Assembly: GCF_001625195.1 (NCBI RefSeq)
Contig: NC_054389.1
Coordinates: 9,916,520-9,980,519 of the forward strand
DNA length: 64,000 nt
Origin: Drechmeria coniospora
Taxonomy: Eukaryota > Ascomycota > Sordariomycetes > Hypocreales > Ophiocordycipitaceae
Direction: 5' to 3'
How positions within the stretch are numbered: position 1 is the first letter of the stretch; the number at the start of each line of letters is the position of its first letter. Of this stretch, positions 1 to 10,600 are shown in pieces. The notes under the pieces were generated by a model that ran no database searches, had not been told where the DNA came from, and saw only the letters and a program-made list of their open reading frames with translations. Both the position numbers and the translations under genes were made by a program.

Positions 1-90
1 AAACAGCAGCAACAGCAGCAGCAGCAACGACAGCAACAGCAACGACAGCAACGGCGACAGCAACGGCGACAGCAACGACAGGCAGGTCTC
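1..90. repeat. CAG/CAA/CGA/CGG trinucleotide repeat at left edge
   Basis: The first 90 bases are an imperfect tract of CAG, CAA, CGA and CGG triplets with no interruption of the 3-base period. In frame 1 of the + strand it would read as glutamines mixed with arginines and stays open to a TAG near position 231, so it could be the tail of a gene that begins left of the window. Equally it may be a non-coding microsatellite. No flanking motif decides between these. Confidence 0.75.
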
Positions 91-1850
91 TTTCGCAGGG
101 TAGGACTTCGAAGACGACTGCACGAGTGTGGCAGTCCTGTTCTAGAGGTTAGAACCTGCCTGGGGCTGGACGTCATTCACCTCCATGCTTCGATCGAGCG
201 ACCCATCGATCTGGCATCCCCCCCGGAATAGCATCTGGCGGGAATAGAGCACGGCAAAAAAGAGCAGCATAATCTACACCTGGTGAATGTATTTGTACAC
301 CAGGCCTATCAATTGGGCTTCCCATGCCATGTGGGTGAAGGCCATTTGAAAGGAGCCCACGATCAGCAGCAGGACGGGATGGCATGCTAGCTTGAAGGGC
401 TTGGAAAGTGGAAGCGTAGTAGGGAAGCCTGCATGGATGACATTACCTTCCAGGCACAGCACCACCAGTCTCACGGACGGGTACCTTCCAGGGCGAGTTG
501 CTCACGATTCCCTAGATGGCGAGGCCTTGTCAGCATCATTGACGAATTCTTTCCAGGACACGCCATGCCCAGCGCCGCTGGCAGATGCCTTCCCCTGCAG
601 GCCATGACGGGCGTCACCGATGGACGAGTTTTAGTAGCCTGCGAGGTCGATGGTGGTCGTTTGCGGCCCTGTAGCAAGTCGAACCGAGGTTGGCTTGGTG
701 GTGGCGAAAGCAGCTTCGCGATTGTGAACCATCTCGTACATGTTTGATGGATATCTTCTACCCACCACCAACTCTTGACAGAGAATGTGAACGAACTGAT
801 TGGCACAGAACGTCTCATACTGGGACCCCGTGACCCGTCCGCCAATGTTTCCACTAGGCTCGTCCATGTCTCGTTGACGAGCTCCCGGAGTTTGCCTTGC
901 ATCCTTCTGTCCCCTTTTACATTTTCGTCCTGTCCTTACGTGCTGCCCTTCTGAAGGACCTGATCAACGAAAACCCGCGGTGAGCAGGCAGAGCATGAAA
1001 ATATCCTTCATTCGGGTTGGATGGTGAATGATTTGTGCAGGAAATGCGTAGGTAGATGCCGTGGCTGAGGTCGTCCGAGCATACAAGTATTAGAAGTCAT
1101 GCCAAAATTGCATGTGCAGCGGGACGAACTTGCTTGTGCAAGTACTTGCGTGTACATGTACTGCGCACTTACCTAGTACTCTTGTCCTGTGCATGCCGGA
1201 ACCACTAGAACATGGGGTCACGACGGATTGAATGCCAATCGTAATGGAACAATGACATGTTTTGTGGCCAAACGAGCAGAGCCGTGAGAAAAATATCGAT
1301 CCCTCACATTTGCATCCTTCTCCTCTCCATTCCACTACGAGGTGCAAATGGCAAAGGCCGAGAGGCACCACACATGGCAAGTAGGCTGCACGAGGCACTA
1401 CCACAAAATCATCACTTACTTTACTGAACGCTCAGGTTGGTACGGAGTACTGAGAAAGTAGATGTACATGCACCCTGTACATATTGTACTGTACTTGCTG
1501 CACTTACTTGAGCCTGTAAGTAATTATGAAGGTACCGACTCCATAGCGCGGAGCACAAGTGCACCTCCTGGCAGTGCTTGTATTAATTAATACAAGTACT
1601 TTTAATCCACCGAGCTTCCATACCCACTCGCACAAAGACGCTGCGAAATCGCCCCGAAGGAATCGCTCAGGCGGCCGCCGAAGCAGCATCCACCACCACA
1701 CCAACGTGTCCACTAATAGTGCGTGCAACTCTTGTTCACCAGCGTCGTCACCGTCACCCTCCCACGCCGCCGCAGCAGTGCAAGCCCCAATCGCGACCAC
1801 CCCCTACCCCTGGCGCGCGCGGATACCGTCGCCGCCGCCCCGTCGCAAGC
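91..1850. other. Region without a recognised gene
   Basis: No convincing gene is seen. Two minus-strand open stretches, 631-867 and 274-474, have protein-like composition; the second includes a hydrophobic stretch around PVLLLIVGSFQMAF. They lie in different frames, cannot be joined with clear splice sites and match no family I recognise, so they may be remnants or chance. Positions 1430-1620 are rich in GTAC and include TACGGAGTAC, the motif found in the other repeat islands of this window. The last part would be the promoter and leader of SPC3. Confidence 0.4.
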
Positions 1851-2673
1851 ATGCACTCCTCCTTCACGCGGATCCAGAACGTCTTCGGCTTCTTCACCAC
1901 CGTCGCCTGCGTCTTCGGCGCCTTCATTGCCGCGACGGACCTCTTCGCCGCCCGCAACCCCAGCGGCACCATCACGCCCCAGAACATCCAAGTGTGCGTC
2001 GTCTCGCCGCCTTGCTCATCCCGTCCATCCCCTCCCCTTCCCCTCTCCTCCTGAACCGGAGCTGACTCGCTCCCGTGCAGCGTCAAGGGCCGGCCGCACT
2101 ACTACTCGTCCAAGAAGGAAGAGTACGCCATCATCAGGTTCTCGCTCGACGCCGATCTGTCCTCGCTCTTCACGTGGAACACGAAACAGCTCTTCGTCTA
2201 CATCACGGCCGACTGGCCCAGCGACGCGGCCCAGAATGCCACCAACTCGGCCGTCATCTGGGATAGCATCATCACGAACCCCAGCGCCGACCACCTCCGT
2301 AACATCGGCCCCATCGCCATGAAGAAGCTCAAGAAGAGTGCCGAGGGCAAGACCATTGACCCGAGCCGGTGCGTCGCAGGTTTGCCTTCACCCGCCGCCT
2401 TGTTCCCCCGCTGACCCGACCCTCTTCCCTCACGTCAGCGGCCTTCTCAAGCTCAAGAACCAAAAACCAAAGTACCAAATCACCCACCCGAGCGGGAAGC
2501 TCGCCAATGCGCAAGACGTCACCCTCAAGCTGCACTACAACATTCAGCCTTGGGTCGGCCTCCTCACTTGGGACATGGACATGGACATTGGCCTCTGGAA
2601 GACCATGGCCGGCGGCTTGAGCGAACCCTTCACCCTCCCCGCCATCAAGACCAAGTCTACGGGCAAAAAGTAG
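1851..2673 (+). CDS. SPC3: Signal peptidase complex subunit 3 (SPC22/23 family)
   Basis: Three exons, 1851-1993, 2081-2368 and 2439-2673, with GT-AG introns give a 221-residue protein, the usual size for the family. The N-terminus, beginning MHSSFTRIQNVFGFFTTVAC, has one membrane segment at about residues 10-29 followed by a lumenal domain, as in SPC3 proteins. Later conserved-looking blocks are the TWNTKQLFVYITA region and the LHYNIQPWVG region. In yeast Spc3 is the essential non-catalytic subunit of the ER signal peptidase, which removes signal peptides from secretory proteins. The 5' end lies in a GC-rich leader, and the gene ends 440 bp from the end of XRN1, which is transcribed toward it. 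Identification rests on remembered family sequence; the splice sites all keep the frame. Confidence 0.93.
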
Positions 2674-3113
2674 AGCATGAGCACGAGGACCCGAGGAAAG
2701 GTATCCGTCTGCCTCCCGATGACGCCAACGTTGGCTTGGACCAAATTATTCTCGAGTTCGCCGAAAGGCAAGACGGCGGGCGCCATGGTCGGAATTGATA
2801 TGCTTAGTTTTCACACTCGAGCTTGTCCTGGACCCACCAAGCTCGTTGGCTCCATCACGACGCATGCTCCTCCTTTGCCGCGCTGTTCCCTCGTGGTGAC
2901 ATGGATGAAACAACGTCTCCGGCAGACTCTGATGCGTGCAGGACGTGAGGCCTTGGTCTCCCTCGGCCCGCGCAGATATCGTATACCGTGTGTACATACA
3001 TACGTGTGCTTATGCGTGTACGTACTTGTTTATCTGCATACCGCCGCTGCCGCGTACAACTGCTTCACGCTCCAGCCGTAGTATCCGGGAAATTTCCAAA
3101 CATTCATCGGACG
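2674..3113. other. Convergent intergenic region SPC3-XRN1
   Basis: This 440-bp spacer must carry both 3' untranslated regions. No open frame here has recognisable content. A GTAC/TACATAC-rich patch at about 2990-3030 is the only compositional feature. Confidence 0.6.
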
Positions 3114-6100
3114 CTACGCCGCGCTTCCGACCTGTCCGCCGCCGTTTCCCCCTCGTCCTCTGCCGGCACCACCTCGTCCCCTGCCGCCACGGCTGCTGCC
3201 GCCGCGGCCCCGACCGCCACGCCCACCTCGTGGGTTATCCAGGCTGGGTGGAGGGGCGACGTTGCCGTACTTCTGTTCGACGACGTAGGGCGTGTGGCCC
3301 TCGTCCATGTTGCCGCGCCACCGGCCTCGAGCGCCGCCGCCGTTCCCTGCCCCGTTGCTGCCGCGGCCTCTTCCACGGCCCTGCCGATTCGAATCTTGCC
3401 CAGGAGTCGGCGAGCCGTTGGGGCTGCCCCTGTACACGAGAGTGCTGTGGAGGAGGTTCGGCGCACCGCCCCGCTGATTCGGGCTGCCCTGACGATGAGG
3501 CGAGTGGCCGCCTCCGTTCAAGGCGCCCCGCCATCCGCCGCGCAGAGCAGGAGGAGCCGGTGCGTCCCTGTACTGCATCACGCCGCCGGATACGTACTGC
3601 ACGGTGCTTCTCGGGGCCGGCCGCCTCTGTTGGGACTTGCTCGAGGCGGAAACGACCTGCTTGTCCGTCGTGTTCAAGACGGACGACGAAGCAACCGTCT
3701 GGCCGCGGAACATCGGCGCCCTGTCGCCCAGGGTTGTGCCGCTCATGAAGGATGTGTCCCACACGACGTCCAGCAGCAGCGCCGTTGCCGTTCGGCTGAT
3801 GCCCACCACCGTTCCCCTCGTGGCGACGGGGACTTTTCCCGACGCCGCCGAGAACGTCACCCGATCGCCGAGGCTGAAGTTTTGGTTCCCGAGCACCAGT
3901 TCCGCGTCCGACGGCTTCAGGAGCGCGGCGCGAGGCACGCCACGCATCTTGCGAATCTCAAAGTCCTTGGAGACGTCGAAAACGTGCTCGCCAGCCTTGG
4001 CGAGAGCCATGACGACGTCGGAATCGAGCTGCTCCGCTTCGAGCGGTACTCGCTCGAACTTGCTCGTCTCCTGCTTCTTCAGCCAGGAGACAATGTCCTT
4101 GACCCGCTGCGAGGCAGCCTTCGGATCTTTCCAAAGATCCGTCTCGTTGACGTCGCTCCTCTGCGGCTCCCGCTGGATGGCGGCGAAGAAGTCGGGGAAT
4201 GCCACCATGTAGTCGGCAATCAGCTTGATGGCCAACGTGCTGAACTCCCACCCGCTGTGCGACTTTCGCGAGTACCCGAGAACCTTGAGCTTTCGTCCCT
4301 CGAATTTCAGGTTCAGTCCCAGGTTCAGCTTGAGACCGGCGGCGCTGATGACCTGATAGGACGACGTTATCTTGCTCAGCACGAGCGGGTGCATTCCGAG
4401 CTGCTTGGCGACGGCAAACGACGGCTTGTACGGGTTGTTTCGCTCCGCCTGGTGGATGATGCTCTTCGCGAATTCAGCCTCCTTCGTCTTGAGCGTCGAG
4501 ACGACAACCTCCGTCTTCATGTCAACGTGACCCGTGACCTCCAGAGGGCGACCGTAGGCGTATTCGCCAAGGAAAAAGGCTCGAGTTCCGATGGGGAATT
4601 CCTCCTCAATCGGCAGCGCCGTCTTTTCGAGGAAGCGTTCGTCTTCGTTGACGACGTCGTCGACGATCGTCTGAGACGCGTACGTGCTGCGCAAGCTCGG
4701 GTTCTCGGCGTACTCCTTGATCAGAGCCCCTTCCTCCGTCTTGATCAAGCCCCTGAGCATGTGGACGGAGACGAGACATTCGACCTGTCCGATGGTCATG
4801 CCCAGCCGCTTCGCGTACCAGTTCTCGATGTACTCGGCCTCGCGGGAGAAGTCGGTGGCCTCTCGGTTGGAGTGATCCTTTGTCGTCGTGCTCTTGCCAT
4901 CCTCGGCCAGCTCGTAGCTGAAGAGCTCGTCTTGCACCTTCATCACCTTGGCTTCCTGCAGGAAGGGGAAGCCAACATAGCATTTTTGGCCAAGCTTCGC
5001 CTTCCAACTCTCGATGCTGGTTCGCGACTTGGTGTCGGTCAACGTGACGATGACGCTTGGATTCCTGCTGTCGGCCTGGAAGACGTTCACGCCGAAGCCT
5101 GCGACCAGCTGCGCAGTGTACGGCAGGGTGTGCAGAGTCGGGAAGCCGGCGAGGGCCTCATCCTTGACCAAGGCGCCGTTCATCAGGCCGGACACGTACT
5201 CGAGGCCCTCGGTATCGGGCAGCTCAAAAATGTTTTCGACGCAGCGGCAATTCTGAATCTCGGGAAAGATTCCGGGAAGAGGGGATGGGTACATGTAGCT
5301 GACATCCGAGGAAAAGGTAAACTTGATCGCAACACCGAACCCGTTCCGCGCCTTTTCGTCATCTCCCAGGAGATCGTTCAGCGGGGCCATGGCGGACAGC
5401 AGTCGTTTCTCATCGATGAACGGAATCTTGACGACGGCTTCCCAGTCCATCTTCTTGCCGTTCATATCCAGCTCGAAATCGCGAGGGTAGAAATCAATGA
5501 TGGGGGACTTTGGGTTCGTCATCAGGTCGTGGTAAATCTTGGGCACAATGCTCTTGCTTCGGTCGGGCAAAACGCCCATCAGCTGCTCGTATGGTTTGAA
5601 CGGCTGGCCTTTGGTGAAGTTGAGATCGGCGCCGAGGCCGAGCGTCACGTCTGATGATTGTTAAAAAAAAACTGGGCCTTTGGCCGCCACTGACGGAGAA
5701 GACACACCTGTGATGAGGGGAGCGTAATGGTAGCCGTAAAACCACGGCCACGAGGCGATTCCCTTGTAGTAGTAGAACAGCACCCACTGGAGACCTTGGA
5801 CATAGTTTTCGCAGAGGTCCTTTTGCTCGTTGGCGTACTTTTCCGGAGGCCACTCGGGGAACTTTTGCAGATAGTACTTCGTCTTCCAGCCCCGGTACTT
5901 CTCTTGGTAAAGCTCCTCGTACTGTTTCTGCGCACCCTCGGCCGTTACATCGACGACGGACGCCTTATCATAGGTCTTTATGACACGATAGGCTGCGAGG
6001 TTGCCCTCTTCTTCTTCGTCTTCCTCGTCGCCGGCACCACCGGCCGAGCGAGCGGGAAATTCTAGAATGAGGTGTCGATCTGCATTTTCGTCCTCCTTGG

Positions 6101-7470
6101 TTGACCACTCGATATGCAGCGCGTCGGCCAAGTCTTGAACAAACTTGCGATCTGCTGCATTAAGACCCGCTCCGAGATCCAGCGGCTCGGCGGACCGGGT
6201 CGACACATACGGGCGGATCTGCTGCTTCCACAAGTCGCGCTGAGACGAGGTGATGACAAGTTGGCCTCCCTTGGCGGGTTTGCGCCGGTTTGTCGACTCG
6301 AGTTTCTTCTCCATCTGCTTGGAAGCGAACCATTTCTCATCAGATACATCGTTCTCAAACGATACAAGCTCGAGATTGCTCAGCTCATCGAGAAGAATCT
6401 TCAGACGTGGCATGTTGATGACACCGTTCTCGTTGATATAGCCGTCGCATGCTGGCAGGACCTTCTTATAGACGCCGAACATGTTGGCCAGAGCTCCCTC
6501 GTTGATGTGAAGCCCGGGAAGGTTGGGCAGGAAATCGTTTCCGACGAAGAAGGCCATGAGGATGAAATCGTCAATGACCCGCTCAAGGTCAAACGCAAAC
6601 TGCAGGGCGCCCTCTTTTTCCAATTCTTGAAATTCCATTTCCAAATACTCCCTCACAATGCAGAGATGGAGTAGAAAGAAATTTTGATGCTCAAGCTCCT
6701 TCGACTTGGTCTTGGAAGCGCGGCCGAAGGTGACCTCTTCGCGCAAGAGGCAGAAGTGAGGGTCGTGGCTGAGCAGGCCAAGCATGATGAGGTCGGCGTC
6801 GAGGCCGTAGAGGCAGTGGCGGACGTTGGAGTTGTATTCGGGCTGTGCTTTGGCGTTGCGGATATATTCCATGATCTTGTGCTCGCCCTCTCCGGGTACA
6901 TCGTGGCCGGAGAGGACGACCTCGCAGCCCTGCCAGTCAGTGTCCTCCGACACCTTTTTGTTGACAAAGTACCGCAGCTGCTGCGACAGCTTGGCCATGA
7001 ACTCGGTTCCCGGCGTGATGCAGTTGCTGTCAAAGGGAGCTTCCTTTGGCATCTCCACGCCCTCCTTTATGGCCTTTTCATGGGCCTTTTCGACATCGAG
7101 CGCCGTTCTGAACCGTCGCGCTCGTTGCTGGTTCATCTTGGCGCGGGGGGCAACGCCGTCGATGGCCATGAAGAATAGCTGCTTGGGTTTTATCTTGCCA
7201 AACAAGTGCTCGATATAGTTGAAGATGCGGATGAACATTTCCTCCTCGCTCAGTCGGAAAGATACATCTTCGCCTGCGTCCTTGTGGGTGCAGTTGTGGA
7301 TGATGCCGTTCATGTCAAGGTACAGACAATCGAATTCGGGTATTCTGTTCTCGGCAATGAGTTGCGAAATGGGAGGATACCGCTCCGAGAGCCATCTGAA
7401 GAATTTGGGAACACTGCGACAGAGGTTAGCCTGGCCGGTCGTCGGCTGAGCGGAAAGCGACTTGCCCCAT
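3114..7470 (-). CDS. XRN1: 5'-3' exoribonuclease 1 (Xrn1/Kem1)
   Basis: Three coding exons on the minus strand, 7470-7466, 7413-5708 and 5650-3114, give 1415 residues. Exon 1 holds only ATGGG; its intron starts GCAAGT and ends CAG, and the join restores the invariant MGVPKFFRWLSERYP start. Intron 2 (5707-5651) is GT-AG and joins at YHYAPLITDVTLGLG. The N-terminal nuclease domain shows LDMNGIIH with the metal-binding Asp35, then ITPGTEFM, GEGEHKIMEYIR and LDADLIMLGL. The family degrades decapped, 5'-monophosphate mRNA in the cytoplasm. The last ~180 residues are low-complexity and end in RGG/RG repeats, which usually bind RNA and are methylated. Neighbours are unrelated in function. Identity is certain; the exon 1 model is inferred from the conserved start. 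Confidence 0.97.
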
Positions 7471-8433
7471 GGTGCAGGAGTGGCGGACGAATGTGAGCCT
7501 CGAAAGCGTTGGCAGCGGGGATGAGGTCTGCTTTGTCGATGACACCACACCCTATCTGAATGAAGGTCCGTAAGGCTTGCTCAGCAGAATCTCACTCGGT
7601 TGAACGGTTCAAGAAGAAGAAATCCCTTGCACGAGGATCGTGTCGCGAACACAATACGCCAAACAGAACGGAGAAGGTAGGGACGAGGCACGTAGAGGAT
7701 TGCCCTGCGACAGTCGTGCAGGAAGGAAGCTGCTGGGTGACACAGCAGCGTGCGCGGGAGTGTGGATGGGATGCGAAAATGATAACGACCGCGGTGTCTT
7801 GCCTGATGAGCTTCAAGCGTAGGCAGCCTATTAGGTTTCCGTTCCATCCGTGCAACGCAAGCAATGCAATACGTAAGGGTCCAATGGGTGGACGGCCCAT
7901 TAGTACGCTCACGGGTCCGTGAAATTAGTCAGCGATAGCTCCCGAGTATAAATTCCCCGCATGTCGCACAACAGCGCCTCCGGCAATATCCAAGGGCACT
8001 TCCGAAGACGGTGCCTTGCGCCTTGGATGTGTCGCGGCCCTCAATAAAAGCTGACAAGTTGCTCAAGGGTTTTCTTTACGGCTCGGCTGCTCGGTTTTGA
8101 GATAAAGTTGAAGCAAGCAGAGCCACTGCGCGGAGTGCCTCGCCTCTGCGTCCCTTCCGGAATGCTACGATGAGCAGGCATCGCTGTGGCCTGATTGTAC
8201 CAAACGTACTGAACGAAGGGCAATTGATTTTGGGATTGACTATCTTCCCGGGAGCATCAATGCCGCACCTTCATTTGCGCTTCGTAATACACCAAAGCGG
8301 TCGGTGCTGCTTCACACAGCCCTCCTTCGTCGTCGGCTTGCTAGCAAGAATGAGAAAACCAAAACTCCATCCACAAGGATAGATTTCGTAAACAAGACTT
8401 GAACGTAACGATTTCAGCATAATAGGTTAGTAC
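7471..8433. other. Intergenic region upstream of XRN1
   Basis: About 960 bp between the start of XRN1 and the end of the secreted-protein gene, both on the minus strand. It should hold the XRN1 promoter and leader. The short open frames here on both strands have no recognisable content. I see no repeats or RNA genes. Confidence 0.55.
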
Positions 8434-10600
8434 TTAAAAATAAAACAGAACCCCCATGGTCGTGCCGGCGACAAGAACAAAGCTGCTACGGATGTGGTAG
8501 AGCGATTTGGACGAGCTGGTGACGACCGTTTCGGGCTGTGCGGGAACTGTCTTCGGCTGAGTGGGTTGCTTTACCGCTGTTTTGTCAGAACCTCCTTTCG
8601 AGTCGTCGTATCTTCCGCCCGTGCTGCTAGAAACCGTCGTTGTGCAGCCGGAATCTCCATGTTTACAGTGAGAGTCATGAGAGTCTCCGCTCGTGCTGCT
8701 TGAGTCTTTCATCGTGCAACCAGAATCTCCGTGTTTGCAGCCCGAAAATCTGCTCTTGCATCCACCACTCTTGCAAACATGCTCGCCACCAGCACGTTCC
8801 GAGCTACTGTAGGTGGCAGTATCGTAGTCTTCGCTGGAGCCTCCGTACGAGCAGGCAGAACCTTTGCCTTTACAAAATGAAGCGCCGTGCTTCCTTCCAT
8901 AGCCTCCGCTTGTGCTGTTAGAAACCCTGTCAAAGCTTCTGTATCCATCTTTCGTGCTGCCAGAGTCTCCGTTGTTGCTGCCAGAATCTCCATTGTTGCT
9001 GCCAGAGTCTCCATTGTTGCTGCCGGAGCCGCTACTGGTGCTATTATTACCGCTGGTAGTTGTTGTGTTTGAAGGACGATCGGTTGTATTGTTCCCAATA
9101 TCGGGGCCCGGTACGCAGAACGGCAAAAAGTCGACAAGGGCCTCACCTTCGGTCATAGGTGAGCAAGGGTCATGTCCGTCAAGAATTGCAGGACACTTAC
9201 GAATTTCGCAAACCTTGTCAAAGTTGTCCTTGAGAGTGAATAACGTGGGGCAGTTATTGAAGAGAACCGTGGCCTCAGATTCCGTTGCACCAGCCTCCAT
9301 CTACAAGCCCTCTATTTAGCATCATCAACCATGAGTCTAGGTGACGACATACGTATTGGGCAACCGTGATACCGCAATCCGGCTTTGGAAGTCTGTTCAT
9401 GCAATCCTCTGCCTTGGGCAGGAACTTTTCGATGCTGGACGAGGCGGGAGAATCAGCATTCAACCTCCCTTGTTCTGGGATCCGAGGGCAACGTACAAGC
9501 TGGTGCAGACACTCTCCTCTGCTCGAATGAAGCTTTGATGACGTTAGAACGCGTCATGGTCATGCTTGTCTTCCACCGGCAGCCTTACAGCGATCGGCCG
9601 TAGCCCAGGTTGACATGTTGAGGCTCCTCGCGCCTCTTCAGCTTGTTGCAGTCCTCGATCAAGTTGTACTTGGAGTACACTAGAAATGTGAGCACGTGAT
9701 GGAGTAGAGTGAACGAAATGGATAGCTCACATAAGTCGCAAGATGAGGCGGCAATGGAGAATCCGGTGAGACCAGCACAGACCCCCTGGTAGATTCGGAA
9801 AGCGGAGGCCAAGAACGCGGCTTCCGGCGCAGCCACGGCAGCGACACCAACGCCGATGGTGAGGCCCAGAGCGGTGAAAAATTTGACCTTTGCCTCATTC
9901 AATCGCTGATCGCCCTCGGTGTTCTGTTTTGTCAATCCCTGGACGGCGACTGCCACCGACTGCAGGGAGGTTGCAAAGACGTCCTCGATGGAACGAGAGA
10001 TGGGGCAGAACTTCCCGATAATGCTCCCAACGTCACTGTAAACGTCGCAGATGCCGCCAAGACGCGCTTTCTTCCGCTCGCATTGGTCTTTGGACCTCGA
10101 AGGCTCCGGTTCTTCACCCAGGGGTTTGCATGACTGGTAGGAGTTCCTCCCGTTGCATTTTCTGGCAAAGGGCCAAGGTCAACAACAAAAAAATGGAACA
10201 TCGGAGCATTGGCTTAAATACGACAAGGACGACTCACTGGATCAGAGTACCATCCAGTCGATACTGACACCTGATAAGATCTAGCGACGATGGATCGCGA
10301 TACCTGGAGAGGGCGCACTTAGCAACGGAGATGCAGAATTCTTGAAGGTGCTTACGAGCAGGTATATGCCTGAATAATGCCGGAACCAGTGTTACACGTC
10401 GACACGTCGGCAAAGCCACCGATATCTGTGCTCCGCCACTTGGCTCTCTTCAGCTGGCCAATGTTGTACCCAGGGAATCTAGATGTGCATTTCCGGGTCG
10501 ATGGTGTCCTCTTGACCGGAAGGCCGACAGCGTGCATACTCGAGTCCTGAGCAGCGGCACCAGCGGCTAGCCAGGACACGACGAGGACCTTGAGCTTCAT
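8434..10600 (-). CDS. Predicted secreted, probably GPI-anchored Cys/Ser-rich protein
   Basis: Seven exons on the minus strand: 10600-10356, 10303-10238, 10161-9731, 9679-9589, 9532-9497, 9434-9353 and 9300-8434. All introns are GT-AG and the CDS is 605 residues. It starts with a clear signal peptide, MKLKVLVVSWLAAGAAAQ. Residues ~30-180 are cysteine-rich; ~195-240 is a long hydrophobic, Ala/Gly-rich stretch; ~247-380 has more spaced cysteines. From ~385 the chain becomes Ser/Gly/Asn-rich with three NNGDSGS repeats and two copies of CKHGDSGC. The C-terminus is a hydrophobic tail ending in MGVLFYF, preceded by small residues, which fits a GPI signal. I do not recognise the family. The architecture suggests a lineage-restricted cell-surface or secreted protein such as an adhesin or effector, which is inference. 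The small exon 5 (36 nt) is the least certain part of the model. Confidence 0.65.
8959..9021 (-). repeat. Three tandem 21-nt copies inside the secreted-protein gene
   Basis: Three adjacent 21-base units at 8959-8979, 8980-9000 and 9001-9021 differ from one another at one or two bases. They are in frame and encode the NNGDSGS heptapeptide repeat. Such units expand and contract without breaking the frame, which is common in fungal surface proteins. Confidence 0.9.

Noticed and set aside
631..902. Minus-strand frames with protein-like composition near the left edge
   Set aside because: They could not be joined into one model with credible splice sites and match no family I know.
2988..5654. 888-codon open frame on the + strand
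   Set aside because: It is antisense to XRN1, shows no domain-like sequence, and arises from GC-rich third positions of the real gene.
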